Shown here in pieces: positions 1 through 17,843 of a DNA stretch of 64,000 bases. Origin of the DNA: Glandiceps talaboti (Eukaryota > Hemichordata > Enteropneusta > Spengelidae); the NCBI RefSeq assembly GCF_964340395.1, contig NC_135562.1, positions 13,187,043 to 13,251,042 of the forward strand, in the 5' to 3' direction. The position numbers were made by a program, and so were the translations under genes. A model generated the notes under the pieces. It was given only the letters and a program-made list of their open reading frames with translations. It had not been told where the DNA came from and did not search any database. Numbering within the stretch: position 1 is the stretch's first letter; each line of letters opens with the position of its first letter.

Positions 1-639
1 TTATTAGTAAGACAATTATATTTTGGCCAACTCAAAATTATTGGTCAATAATTTGGTCATTTGAAAAAAATAATGGCCATTATTTTGGCCAAAGTTAAAT
101 TTTAAACGATGATCAGATTCAACAAAATAAAGAGGAATATAAAGAATAAGTAATATTAGGACATATACATTCTGTGTTAAGTGCTTGATTTGCCTTGAAT
201 TTTGAAAAAAATATATGTTTTCCAAAAGTCATCAGATTTTTCAAAATAAATCTGAAGCGTGTTAATATATTGCATGTTTAGCTGAAACATCAAAATTCCA
301 TAACATTATACTGTGTGTTCATGCAATTCTGTGCACAAGGAATGATCATGCACAAACAGGTGTGCAATAATGTTTTCAGTTTCACAGCAGTGCAAACCTG
401 GTTTCTCCATGCTGCTAAAGTTTGGTAACCGTGGTAACAGAACGGATAAGTGATATAGTTTCCCCATATTATTCTATCTACCATTACTTGTTTTTGTGAA
501 CCCTGGTAAAATGAGATGTGAGCCTTGGTAGATTTGACCTACTTTTACCCCTTTAGCAAAACACCGCCTCATTAGTATACTTGTGCACTGATGCAAGTCT
601 CAAAAAACCCTTCATCTGATTTATATTTTTTCTTCACAG
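1..639. other. Intron sequence before a terminal exon; nothing recognised
   Basis: AT-rich sequence with no coding-like open frame on either strand. It ends in a pyrimidine-rich tract and CACAG at 635-639, so it is read as the last intron of a + strand gene that starts before the window. Confidence 0.4.
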
Positions 640-726
640 AATGATCAAAGCAAAGTAGCTAATATGATCGAAGAGCAGTTAAAGCGTCAAACGCCAGTAC
701 CATCCACCATTGCTGTCCTGTCATAG
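640..726 (+). CDS. Terminal exon of an unidentified gene (C-terminal 28 residues)
   Basis: This is the 3' end of a + strand gene whose earlier exons lie outside the window. The exon begins after the acceptor TTCTTCACAG (630-639). Of the three frames only one is open: the other two meet TGA or TAG within seven codons, while this one reads 28 residues ending PVPSTIAVLS to a TAG at 724-726. The peptide is hydrophilic in its first half (IEEQLKRQ) and could be helical. A poly(A) signal lies about 220 bases downstream, supporting a real transcript end. The fragment is too short to name a family; a chance open frame next to a good acceptor remains possible. Confidence 0.5.
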   Translation, partial: NDQSKVANMIEEQLKRQTPVPSTIAVLS

Positions 727-942
727 CACCTTCAATATCCACCCATCTAGACTCTTGATGACAACAGAGATAGAAGCTCATCATTGTTATCACCCAGTGT
801 TGTCATCAATTTATTATTAAGTGTCATATAAATACAATGATGTTAATGTCATGTGTATATATACATATATATATATTAAGCAGTTGACAATGTGAATATT
901 TCATGCAGCATAACTTGTATGTTGTCTAGAATGAAATGAGAA

Positions 943-948
943 AATAAA
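943..948 (+). terminator. Poly(A) signal AATAAA of the first gene
   Basis: A canonical AATAAA lies 217 bases after the TAG at 726 and is followed by a GT-rich stretch (about 957-990), the usual order for cleavage and polyadenylation. Confidence 0.5.
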
Positions 949-2985
949 AACTGCTTCTTGGTGCTTGTCACAGTGTTTTCAACTGTGTTTATTATAATCA
1001 ACTAAACTGCCTTTTTTTTTTCTAATTCTCTGTAATGTTATGTTGACAGTTGTTAATATTCCATTATTTTATGTTACAACTTTGTTAGACAACTCTTTGT
1101 CTGTTCCTTTATGTATTATAGTCATGTAACTGATTTCTTACTTCATAGTTACATGTTATGTTTACAAAATCCTGCCATGAATCTCTGGATTATAAACGGA
1201 TGATTACTGTGACAATCCTAATGTTGTACTCCCTTGAATAGCGCCCTCTTTGGTGGTTACTAGATTCAACTTGCCATGATGAATTGTATAGCGCCCTCTG
1301 TGACAATTATATATTCACCTTACCTCACCATAATAAGGTGCCAGTGGTCATTTCTAGACTCTAGATTCTGACACATTTTCATCAATGAGTACTTGTGGAG
1401 TTGTACTTTTACTAGCTCGTTTTAGCTAGCTAGTTGAATGATTAATTGGCATAAATTTGTACAGATATGCCATGCTCCGAATACACATCTTCTCACCAGT
1501 TCAAAAGTAGTGTCACAGGGAAAAAACTAGGGCTAAGATCACATAGCAGTATATGTAACAGTCAACATAATACGGCTAAAACAACTCATTAAAATTATGT
1601 GTAATATGTCAGACTTAGCAAGTGTTTGACTGGTTTGCTGTGCCATTTTCAAAGGAGGGTTTTGTACTCGACTGTCACATGACCCTCTCTTCTGGTCCAA
1701 AAGAACAACCTAGTGGCTAAACTACAAAATCTTTTGTTTTTCTGATAACTGCAATATGGCGTACTGTGCTATTAACATAACTGTAAACCTCGATATTTTC
1801 ACAACTAGAAATATGTTGCAATTTTACAGAGTTCAGCTAGTTCTCAAAGACTAATTTTTACTAATTACCAGATAGGTGCATTTTGTTCCTATACAATTAC
1901 AAGAAAGCATTTTAGTCACTATGTATTTATGTATTTTGCGTTTTTTTGTTGTTGTACAGCAAAATAGGAAAAAAAATAAGTCTTTAGGGAAAATTTCCAG
2001 GTTTACAGTAACTGCCTGTACAACATGCATAAATCCTTGGATCTAATCAAATATATGGTAATAGTACTTTATGTAGACCAGTCGATTTTAATAGTCACAG
2101 TTAGCAAACTTGTCAGTTTTTGCCATTTACCGCAATAAAGTATTAAAGAGTCTGTTTCCACTGCAGTGCTGAAAAATGCTACATACAATGCACAAACCAA
2201 CACTAAAATATATTACAGCTAAAATGATGTAGGTTTGGTGTTTCACGCAACATGACATTTATTACACACCCTGCAGACAACTTCTGATGCAAAAAAAGAA
2301 ACCATTAGATAGGTGCATGCTGTGCACAGTGGGGATGTAGAAGTAGTCAGGTTGAAATGTGGATTATCAGTTAGAAAATAAAGAATTGCAGCCATTAAAA
2401 TCATCAAGTCTATGTGTAATGTTTTCATTAGAAGTCTGTTTTTACTGCAGTGTGAAAGAATAGCAATGCCTATCAGCAGTCGATGTGATTGGGTAAAGGA
2501 TCCTGCTGTGTTTATTGTGTCTCTGTTATTGTTAGTCTAGAGATGAAATATATATCTTTGCGTCAAGATATGTAATGTCCCATGATTTGAAACACCAAGC
2601 CCACATTATTTTTGCTGTATTTGTCTCTCTTGTCAATCTTCATGCAGTTAATATTGATCAGTTCTAGAGTCAACACCGAAGGGATGGTAAATTTAAATTT
2701 CACAAATGCATCTTCAAGGATTCTTGTTTTCACAGCTTATAACCATTTGGGTGTGTGCTAATATATAGAGCTCCCAATGTTCCAAATTCAAAGGGGAAAA
2801 TAAACTGCAAAAAAATTCGTTGATTTTTAACAAATTGTTGCCTGGCTTGACAAAAATCTAACCAAGATTGCATCATTCTCCTTGCGCAAGTTATCTTTGT
2901 AGATTATTAAAATGTTATACACTGTAACAATGTATACTGCATCAGGCATGTTAGTGAATCAAAATATGACAATTTATTGTACTTC
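949..2985. other. Intergenic DNA, no gene seen
   Basis: No exon-like open frame with flanking splice sites was seen on either strand. The sequence is AT-rich without an obvious long repeat. Confidence 0.5.
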
Positions 2986-2989
2986 CATA

Positions 2990-3365
2990 TTGTGGAGCCA
3001 GATTTTGTTGAGTCAGACAAGCCTTGCCCTTTTGTCCCAACCAGATGATAAGATGTAGCAAAGTTAAACCTTTTGTCCAGCCAGCCAGAGATAAAATGTA
3101 GCATTGTTTACAAGATTTTTGTGTAAGCGCTAGCAGGCGATAAAATGTACCAATGTTAATTTGACCCGCCAGTCAAAAAGGATGTAAGAATGTTATGACT
3201 TTTGTCTAGCCAGAGATACAATGTAACAATGTTAAACATTTTGTTCAAAGAGATGCATGATAAGGTGTAGCAATGTTGACAAACCTTTTGTTCAGCCAGA
3301 CGATAAGATGTTGCAATTTTAGTAAGATATTTGTTAAGCCAGACAACCTAATCTAGCAATAATTG
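2990..3365. repeat. Degenerate tandem minisatellite, unit about 55-60 bp
   Basis: About six imperfect copies of a unit with the core GCCAGACGATAAGATGTAGC followed by AATGTTAAACCTTTTGT. Copies start near 3040, 3085, 3130, 3215, 3260 and 3297 and differ by substitutions and small indels. It has no coding potential. Confidence 0.7.
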
Positions 3366-3725
3366 TATGCCGCCAAGTCAGATGATGTTTTGTTTCTACT
3401 GTACTTGCTTCCAATAAAAGTGAAATCTAGACCCTATGAGTATCCATTACGCACAAACATGGCTCTTTTCAAATTTAATTCTACTACTCTAATACTGCAC
3501 TGTCACTCAATAGCAAATAAATTGTAGCCATTCTCCCTAGTGATTAAGTATAAGTGTGTGCTGTTGTGAAAGTTTATTTATTAATCCTCTTTCTACCATC
3601 AGGGTGTTTGTTTATACACAAAAAACTACAAGTTGGAGAAAAATAAGATTAACGCTCTACTTTGATCATTTATTTTAGCACAACTGAACTGTTAAGGTTC
3701 AGTGTGCTGTAGGCATGGCAAAGTA

Positions 3726-3797
3726 TCTGTATGTATGTATGTATGTATGTATGTATGTATGTATGTATGTATGTATGTATGTATGTATGTATGTATG

Positions 3798-3828
<31 letters not shown>

Positions 3829-3953
3829 GTGTGTGTGTGTGTGTGTATGTATGTAAGTATGTATGTATGTATGTATGTATGTATGTATGTATGTATGTAT
3901 GTATGTGTGTGTGTGTATGTATGTATGTATGTAAGTATGTGTGTGTGTGTATG

Positions 3954-3984
<31 letters not shown>

Positions 3985-4025
3985 GTATGTATGTATGTAT
4001 GTATGTATGTATGTATGTATGTATG

Positions 4026-4057
<32 letters not shown>

Positions 4058-4109
4058 TGTATGTATATGTATGTATGTATGTATGTATATATGTATGTAT
4101 GTATGTATG

Positions 4110-4141
<32 letters not shown>

Positions 4142-4143
4142 TG

Positions 4144-4175
<32 letters not shown>

Positions 4176-4196
4176 CGTGTGTGTGTGTGTGTCTTT
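3726..4196. repeat. Long TGTA tetranucleotide microsatellite with TG and TATG interruptions
   Basis: About 470 bp of (TGTA)n broken by short TG runs and single-base variants. A tetranucleotide without a stop stays open in several frames and gives long MYVC or TYIH peptides; these are artefacts of the repeat. Confidence 0.95.
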
Positions 4197-4199
4197 GTG

Positions 4200-5220
4200 T
4201 GTAAACAACATAAAGTAAACAACTGCTGGACTGATTGCCATGATACATGGTGGGTGTATTACCTTGGGTGTCTAGTTAGGAAATTGTTCAAATCAAAATG
4301 ATCTTACCACTGGTGTGTGATTTGGGTAAAAAAAATGTGATTTTTGATTGCAAAAATATATGCAAATATCCCTAGCAACAGGACCATGTCCATAGCAACA
4401 CCCCAATGGTGCTACAACACCATTGGCGCTATTTTCAGTATAACTGAACCGAGAATAATTTTATGCTGTAGGCATGGTAGAATTTTTCCCAGTAATTATG
4501 AAGTATGGTAGTGTGTTTGGAAAAGTTGTTGTTTTCAAAAAAAGGAAAATAAAGATTGGCTGATTTTATCTTAGCTGTATTTCATAGTTGTTAGGAACCT
4601 TAAAAGTCACCAATTCTACATTGCATAACCCCTCTATGAAAATAGATTTTTTTTTTAATTGGCAAGTGAAGATGCCTGTTGTACACTTTGGCGAGGCATT
4701 CTGGGAAACAAATTAAGCTTGGAGCTTCTAACCTGTATGAATATCCTTGGTATTGTTTTGGCATGGGTTAAATAAATTAATATTAATAAATACTAGTTTT
4801 GTTTCCAAGAATGCCTTCCACTTTTAATAGGAAAAACAAATTTGCCAGTGTGACTGATAAAATTTGATTTTGTGCTCAACTCAACCCCCCCCCCCCGTGC
4901 AAACACGTAATGTATATAATAATGAAACCACAAATATAATGCATGTTACGTGAATATGCAATGATTGATAAAAAATAAAAGATAAGCCATGTCGATATGT
5001 CGCCTTATAAATATTTTTTTACGCAATCACAGCCCAGAATACAATCTGAGAATACCACACACGCCATGGGGGGTCTTCGCACCCACACATGAACACAGAT
5101 ATGCAAACACATGAAATATAAATACAGCCCCCTCCCTCCCCCCCCCCCGCACACTTATACGCTAGTAACGGGAAATAACTGAAAATGTGTGGACACCTAA
5201 TCATCATAACACGGAACACC
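4200..5220. other. Intergenic DNA with two poly-C tracts
   Basis: No gene is supported. Homopolymer C tracts lie near 4884-4897 and 5139-5148. Confidence 0.5.
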
Positions 5221-5224
5221 TCGT

Positions 5225-5560
5225 TTATTTAGATGAGAAAAAGGGGAACAGTTTAATGCAACGTGTAATACTAAAGTAAAGCACTTTCTGTATGTGCTAC
5301 ACTAGTTTATAGCATTCATATTACAAAGAGTAACACTGAAGTAAAGCACTTTCTCTATGTGTTACATTCATTTATAGCATTCGTATCAAGAGTAAAAGTA
5401 TACTGTTGCAATTGGTTTATTTACAAGCCTAGCATGTGGCCTTTCTAACCGTGAGCAATTTGCAAATAAAACAGTATACTTTTATACTTGATACGGATGC
5501 TATAAATGATTGTGGTACATTCAGAAAACATTTACTTTGGTGATTTTAGTACGAATCACA
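5225..5560. repeat. Inverted-repeat element, MITE-like, with a local direct duplication
   Basis: Arms at about 5369-5420 and 5468-5512 are reverse complements over about 50 bp (shared core AGTATACT, CTTGATACGAATGCTATAAAT). A direct duplication around AGTAAAGCACTTTCT (5275 and 5343) precedes it. It could fold into one hairpin. Confidence 0.6.
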
Positions 5561-5833
5561 GGTAGGGAATATATCATAATTTATTCATAAAATTTGTCAA
5601 TTCTCATTTGTTAAATGCCAAGGGGCATACAGAGCAACAGTGTGCATGCACTTACCTACCTACCCTTTGTATATTTTAATACTGTAATAACTACAATGCA
5701 GTAGCCCACAACATATGGTAATCAACATTCAAATACGTCATTCATTTAGCCAGTCTGTTACATGCACTGATTGTATAAACCACCAACCCGGTTTTCTCTC
5801 TTATCTCTGTAAATTCCGGTATCTACAGTCATA

Positions 5834-11043
<5,210 letters not shown>

Positions 11044-11310
11044 ATGCCAAAGTCGACCAAAAACACCTTCGAATAATCTAACTTAGGTTTTTATATTTTG
11101 TTGATAAACATGCAATACTTCAACCTTGGAAAAACAACTATTGTTTTGGAGTATTTTCACTTGAAAAATGTAAGTTTTAAAGAGATAACCAAAACTTGAA
11201 TATTAGGATCATGTTAGTTTTTATCACATTTGCTAAGAAGATAAAAACCCTAAATAGACCCTGAGGTGTTCAAAGCTTAATGGTCGATATTTCACCTTCT
11301 CTGTCTATCT

Positions 11311-11341
<31 letters not shown>

Positions 11342-12060
11342 CTTCCGTCTGTCTGTGTCTTCTTGTCTCTGTCTCAGACAGAGAGACAGATAATAATATG
11401 ATGTTCACTCTTCTGCGATCATCAGGTGGCTGAAACAGTTCGTCAAGTGAAGGACTGTTTGTATACTAAATATTTCTCCTGGCTATTACATGCTTTGTAT
11501 TTGAATATAGGTGACGAGTTCATGTCCTTAGGCAATCGTAGACCAGTTAAGTAGAGCACGCTGGTTTTGACGATTACGAAAGCAGATGTAACGTGCCCTC
11601 AACGACGAATACAGCAGGCTTGAAGTTAATGCAAATAGCACCTGACATTGCAGTACGAGTAAGTGGATAGAATCGTACACGTATCTTTCCATACGTATCC
11701 AAAAATACTGCAAAAACGCACAAACTTAACATAATATATATAAGCTAAAAAAGAAAGGAAATACCCTCGCGTCGGTCTTTTTTTCGTGTTTGGCTAGCCC
11801 ATGCAATCTGCAGATCTGTGGAAAACACAAAAATAACCCTTCCCTCCTTCCTTCAGTGAATACAACTGCAGAGCCAATCGCGAACAAGCAAATGACATCT
11901 ACCCCACATACACACTTGCTGTAAAGTACTAAATAAAAAAGAACAGTACGTAACTGCCATAAATATAGATTGACTTTACACAGAGTATCCTGAAAAGAAA
12001 CAATGCTATCTTCTTCTTTTTTGTCAAATGCACTACTTCACAATCTCACCCAAATCACTG
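11044..12060. other. Convergent intergenic region; (TCTG)n at about 11301-11357
   Basis: This lies between the BTB-kelch stop and the last CDADC1-like exon seen. It holds a short TCTG microsatellite with an adjoining CAGA run (about 11376-11390). I looked on the minus strand for the missing CDADC1 exons and found no convincing one. Confidence 0.5.
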
Positions 12061-12067
12061 TACGTAC

Positions 12068-13389
12068 CTTGTATCATGTGCTTGACACAATCACTGCAAG
12101 GCTTTCGAGATACGTAGAGAGTGCTGCCGTCCAGACGACGTCTGTATTTCAGAATTAAGGAGACCACAGCATGACAATATTCTTTACTATAGTCAGAAGC
12201 AAAGAGTAACCCGCCCGCGTCTATGACAATCACACCAACCTGAAAAAAGCACAAAGGTCCGAATGTGTTACTAAATTATTAATTTCAAAATATTTATTCC
12301 ACATTAATAACTGTAAGTGTGATAATCTTCAATAACAATAATTTAATATAAGGGTTGTATTTTCCACTAGACCGTTCACATCATTTAAGAATATATAATG
12401 ACGTGGTAGTCAAGACAACTCCTGACTTTTAAATCTTCTACAACACTTGAATGTGTATAATACATTACATTGCATTACATTACATTACATTACATTACGT
12501 TACATTACATTGCATTGCATTACATTGCATTACGTTACATTACATTATATTACCTTAAAAAAACATTATACTATATTACATTACATTACAGTACATTACA
12601 TTGCATTACATTACATTACATTACACTACAGTACATCACATTACATTACATTTTATTACATTATGATACACTACAGTGCATTACATTGCATTACATTACA
12701 TTACACTACAGTACGTCACATTACATTTTATTGCAATACATTTCATTGCATTACATTACATCATATTAGATTAGATTAATTACATTACACTATACTACAC
12801 TTCATTGCAATGCATTGCAATACAGTGCATTGTACTACATTTCATTACACTACATTACATTACATTGCATTGCATTGCATTACATTACATTACATTGCAT
12901 TACATTACATTGCATTGCATTACATATTATCATCGGTAGCTTACAATATGTCTTGTGTTGAATATATCTATTTTGATGTTAAAGTTGCCATGTAGGTGAG
13001 TATTGGGTATTTATTTTCGATTTTTACTTTATAAAACAATTTTATCATGGCCTCCTACTTCAAAATCAATGTGAAACAATATTGACAAAGTCTGTGTTTG
13101 TAACTCAATACAGTGCAAAAAAGCTATTAAAATATTTAGAAACGTTGTTATTGTACGCGCAATAACAAACATTTTGCACATTTCTTAGTCTTTTGCAATT
13201 TATTGAGTTACAATAACTTCGCATATGTTGTTAAACATTAATTTTCCAACTAGGAAGCCATTATAAAATTGTTTTATAAACTAAAAATCCAATGAATACC
13301 CTGTCCTGGTCCATATGGTCCCTGTAATGAATGAATGAATGAATGTATGTATGTATGTATGTATGTATGTATGTATGTATGTATGTATG

Positions 13390-13423
<34 letters not shown>

Positions 13424-13682
13424 TGTATGTATGTATGTATGTATGTATGTATGTATAAGCACACATATAATATAAACATAGCGAAGGTTTCTTAATTATA
13501 ACCTTATTGAATGGTTCATCAACATCAGATTTGGACGTTGGTCGAACTGGTTTGCACGCCAATGGATGCATCTCCATCAACATCGCCATATACATTGCTG
13601 TATCATTCAATGGTAATCTGGTGAACTCGTGCGCATGATCAGTTTGTGTATCTGCGTCTTTACCTTTCAACTTAGACTCCAT
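12068..13682 (-). CDS. CDADC1-like deaminase, first two coding exons only (13682-13503 and 12239-12068)
   Basis: The family is cytidine/dCMP deaminase domain-containing protein 1, which has an inactive N-terminal and a catalytic C-terminal deaminase-like domain. Exon 1 (60 codons) starts at ATG 13682 after an acceptor-like TGTTTCAG, so a 5' UTR exon is likely. It carries DTQT at 11-14 and LMEMHP at 35-40, recalling the start of the vertebrate protein. It ends at a weak donor (AAG, then GTTATA), phase 0. Exon 2 follows TTTTTTCAG and codes for the zinc-motif region: H83-A-V in place of the catalytic HAE, then PCSDC at 107-111. It ends at donor GTACGT, phase 1. The missing Glu fits the family's inactive first domain. 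No downstream exons were found before the BTB-kelch gene, so the gene may be truncated or have exons I missed. Confidence 0.72.
12459..12930. repeat. ATTAC pentanucleotide satellite
   Basis: About 470 bp of degenerate (ATTAC)n with variants such as ATTGC, inside the intron of the CDADC1-like gene. The long open frames across it (HYITLHYI) are repeat artefacts. Confidence 0.95.
13028..13278. mobile_element. Inverted-repeat MITE, family shared with 34.5 and 62.5 kb
   Basis: Arms of about 95 bp at 13028-13125 and 13185-13278 are reverse complements: TTATAAAACAATTTTATCAT at the left and its complement at the right end. Related single arms lie at about 34530-34670 and 62510-62570, which marks a dispersed family. 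It sits in the CDADC1-like intron. Confidence 0.7.
13329..13456. repeat. AATG then TGTA microsatellite
   Basis: Four AATG units followed by about 110 bp of (TGTA)n, just 3' of exon 1 of the CDADC1-like gene. Confidence 0.95.
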
Positions 13683-13699
13683 GCTTGTGGTATCTGAAA

Positions 13700-16130
13700 C
13701 ATGGAAACATGATACGTGAAATATCTCTCGATCGGGATAATGATCCTGTGTGAGGATAAAAACTTAGCAGTTTACGTGATATCTCAATCGGCATAAAACA
13801 ACGTTTGAATTACATATATTCAAATAGTTTATCCCGGGAAAATCAGGTGAAATTATTACAGATAAAAATGGTTTTCAATCTCGTGGACTGAAAAATTGCC
13901 CTGGAATAATTATGCCTGACCCAAGGCTTTGATGTCGGTCCTTTAATAAATCATGTAATATTAAATATACGGGGTATACATAAATAGATATTACAAAAGC
14001 ATGTGTATCTGATTTCTAAGAATATTATCCAGTGTTTTAACACTTTGATGTATAGTTAACAGCCGTTTAAACTTTGAATAGAACAAGAGTCGCGTGTTTG
14101 AGACAACAAATTAATGAGACAACACGATATGTCATGTCATAATTATACAAATCTATGTCATGAAATACAACTTGGACACTCTAGGCTGCTATAATTCTGG
14201 GGGCGTTTTCTAAAAGATATCATTATGTGGAAAGGAAACACGCTTCTCAAATTGGTTGAGATAAGTATGATCATTACCTTATATGTTTTATGAATTGAAT
14301 GAAATGTGTGATGATTTTAGTTTTACTTGAATAAAATGTGGAAGAAGTATTGTAAAGAGGGGTTTTAGTTGAAACAGTCTCAGTTGGAGAGTGTGGAGCG
14401 ATTTGTTAGTTTAGTTTGGACGTTGCAAGATGTGGCAGACAAGGCAATTACGTATTGAAAAGGGCGTTGTCATTGCCATTCTAAGTGACACCAAAGGAAC
14501 TGTTAATACAAATAATTTGTTGCATACGTTCATAATACAATGGCGCACGTGTCTCATAAAGCTTATTGATGTGACTAGCTTTAAATGAGTCATTTGCATA
14601 ATTAATGGCTTTCAGTAATTAGGCTATATCTTAAGAATGCGTGCTTCAAACTCAACATAATTTGGTACGTACGTCAAACATGACAAAGCACGTGTCCGGA
14701 AAAGCGTGTTGATGTAGTTTTTAGCTTTAATGAGTCATTTGCATAATTAACAATTTTCTGTAATTGAGAAGAGTGCAAGCTTCACTGATGTTCTGCCTCC
14801 AAATACGTGAAGAGTGTAAGCTTCAAGTGCTATATAATTTGGTACACACTTTCATAATACTACGGCACACTTGTTGATTAGCTATATGGCTGAGCAATTA
14901 TTTAAGTCAAGTTTGCTTTTTTAATGAAGATAGCAAGACAAAAAATGTCAAACACGTTGTTATATTTACCCCGTAGAGAAGGAAAAACAACAATTTCAAG
15001 AATGCTACACGCCCCTATGACCTTATATTACGTTTATCCTCAGAGTAACGTTAACAATAGCAGCAATCGGTACAATGCCCATTGTTTACTTTTCAGCATA
15101 TTCTATTATGACATCATAACGTGTAAAGGTACCAGACATTTAAATACGTCGGACATTTACATGTATAAAAACCAGTCAACAGCAGTCTAAATCAAATGCG
15201 TTCCACGCATTGCATTATTATTCCGTTTCCACCAATATCAGCATTTCCAATAAGAAATGAGGCTATATTTGGCTTAACGCATGTACAGTTACAAATTATA
15301 GAATTTAGTTTTGAAACCCATTCCTTCCGTATTTCGGTGTAATTGTATACGGCAATTGTGATGTTATACAGCAAAGTTAAACATGGGCGCTATTGTGCAA
15401 CATAAAAGTTAAGTTATACTTCCAAACACTGCAAACTTCTCGTCCTCTCGTCCTTCTCTAGCTGATTGGAATAGTTCCCCTTCAAAAGAACTTCTCGAAG
15501 GTATTCCACGTACGACGAAATGCGTAACAATTATATAATGGCGTACATTCAGCAGTCGTGCGGTATGCCCTGTCGTTTGTTGGTGTAACGTATGTGCTGT
15601 CACTAGTGGCAACTTGACAACCCAGCATTATTCACTGAGTTCGTAGCACAGATAAGTACAAATGTAGAATGCACAGGTAAGTGTATCCTATCAACTACAG
15701 TGATATGGTACGACAAACTTTTCAACACAGATGGACTTGAGTATGACATAACTTGAGTTTGAATAAAAGGACAAGTCCAAGTCTGGTTAAAACTCCCGTT
15801 TTATTAGAATCCCAACGTTTCGACTGTGCTCAGATAGGCTTTGTTAAAGGCCTAAAATACAATACAACACATTGCACGTGACTTGATTCACTCTTCTCGT
15901 CCAATCACGCAATAACTTTACTTGATATTAATACAATAAAATACAATACAAGATTTCCAATACAATAGAAACAGAGACTACCACAGGGGTCCCGACTTAA
16001 TTCATTAAATTTACGAAAGACAAATAAACAAACAAAATAATGTATCAAGGCATCCTAAACAATGTATCTGTATAATATGTACAGACGTGACAGATTTAAT
16101 CACATAATCTATCACATAATTACCAATGGT
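13700..16130. other. Intergenic DNA with old repeats
   Basis: No gene is supported. A block at about 14560-14880 holds two degenerate copies of a unit of about 147 bp, each with GAGTCATTTGCATAATTAA (14586 and 14733). At about 15790-15850 the sequence CCCAACGTTTCGACTGTGCT followed by GGCTTTGTTAAAGG resembles the ends of some retroelements; this is a weak resemblance only. Confidence 0.45.
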
Positions 16131-16391
<261 letters not shown>

Positions 16392-17159
16392 TTTAAAATT
16401 GAGAGATATACCTTTGCTGAGTTAGATATGTTTATCCTCAAATGAGCGATGCTTGGTTGTCAACAAAAATAAGTATTGATATGCAAATTACGTGTTGACC
16501 TGCTTTCGCTAGCTAGCTACGTTGTGATCAAAAGAAATGCATACAAGATTAATTTAGTAGTAGAAACAGATAAAATTCAACAGCGTGGTATCCATAGTGT
16601 CCTATATAATTGTAATTCAGCAAAATCTTTCAAAATGTACAATATTATAAAAAATAGTCTTCATCAGAATCGGAAAAGATTACGGATTGTCTGCAGCGTT
16701 TTATAATGTAAACACACTGACTAGAACTTTGACTTTGAGAGATCAAGCTGTTTTCGGCGACATGAAATGTGAAATTGAAAGATCCACCGCTAAACTGTGT
16801 GTTTGAAAACATTCCGCGTAACTGTGGGAATTGGTTGACTGCGTTCTGGCTGGTTGATAGTCTATGGTGTCCAATCCATGACAAAATTACAACTCCTCAT
16901 TTTGCTATTTTTATTTCAAATTTACAACTCAAATATCTATTTTTCTGTTCTATATAGGTGCGTGACTAACGACGTCCAAGTGAAATCCTAATCTATCCAG
17001 AGATGATATGATTCGTTTTTTGACGTAATTTCAAACCATGAATACGTGTTTAAGATATCAACATTTAAAATGAAATTTTTACAACTCAACTTTCCATTTT
17101 TTAATTTTGTATTCTATTTTCCATGTTTATTTCTGTATTCTATTGTACAATGCGACATT

Positions 17160-17400
17160 CGATTACTCTGCTTCCTGTTTCATTCGACTACTCATTCTTC
17201 TAAACCCAATTTCACAGTTACACATTTTTTGATTTCAGGGTTCCACTATTCGACATTCTATTTCACAGTTCAACATTCTATAATCTCAGTTCAACATTTT
17301 GATTTCACGGTTCTACGATTCAACATTTTATCTTACCGTGGCAAATCAACATCACTACCTTCAATCTTAGTGTTCTAAATTTGATTTCACAATTAACATA
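17160..17400. repeat. Degenerate short tandem repeat, core TTCAACATTxTATTTCACAG
   Basis: Roughly 20-25-bp units built from CAGTTCAACATT and TTGATTTCACGG are repeated imperfectly about eight times. No coding frame is implied. Confidence 0.6.
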
Positions 17401-17448
17401 ACAAATTTGAATTTGGATATTCGAAATGCGCTGATACACTTGACTTAC

Positions 17449-17843
17449 AGATTGAATTTGACGACTGCGCATTCGCGCATGTAGAATTCTTTCATTCAGA
17501 AATGGCACCTTTGTACAAACATCAGGAACGCTGGCGAGAGCGCAAAATTTGTGTGTCCAAGTTAGTGGTAGACTTACTGGACGTAAATTGCGCAAGTTTG
17601 ACGCAAGTCTGTTTTTTTTGCTGTTCAGGAACTGGAAAGATTTTGTCATCTGGTTTCGACGCGATGGCGTAAACATTTCCCGCAGGTTTGTGTCTACCGT
17701 TGCCTGAGGTGTACCTGTATGACCACTACTACTAGTACACACAGAGCTGCCGCTTGGTGTAGAGCCTGAGGCAGGACTTTCTGCGACCCGATCCACGGGA
17801 CCGTCATTCAGGATGCGTGCCGCAAATGAGGTACCGTCTTGCT
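17449..17843 (-). CDS. Probable internal exon of an unidentified gene, 131 codons
   Basis: An open frame on the minus strand is bounded by a good acceptor (CTCATCACTTGACAG ending at 17844) and a strong donor (CAATCT, then GTAAGT, at 17449-17448). It is 2 bases plus 131 codons, leaving in phase 0. The region is richer in G+C than its surroundings, which also suggests coding. The peptide is Ser/Thr/Gly-rich at first, then basic, then contains WTHKFCALASVPDVCTKVPF, a pattern I associate loosely with uncharacterised invertebrate proteins that carry a WTHxFxCLA motif; I cannot name a function. An in-frame stop lies upstream of the acceptor. A possible final piece ending VIFSDSDEDYFL lies at about 16730-16645, but the splice joining them is not clear. 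Confidence 0.38.

Noticed and set aside
3670-4301. Long overlapping open frames (MYVC and TYIH peptides) on both strands
   Set aside because: The (TGTA)n repeat contains no stop in several frames, so the frames follow from the repeat. The same holds at 13261-13682 (3' part), 27396-28284 and 35100-35361.
11528-11713. Minus-strand frame tested as the next CDADC1-like exon
   Set aside because: The peptide does not resemble the family, and no phase-1 acceptor fits.
12447-12995. Open frames rich in HYITL
   Set aside because: Product of the ATTAC pentanucleotide repeat; no splice sites or conserved residues.
14924-15190. 88-codon + strand frame
   Set aside because: Composition is not protein-like, it has no splice or homology support, and it lies in repeat-rich DNA.
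15790-15850. CAACGTTTCGAC motif considered as a hammerhead or Penelope-like element end
   Set aside because: The ribozyme core CTGATGA is absent and no reverse transcriptase frame is nearby; the resemblance is too weak.
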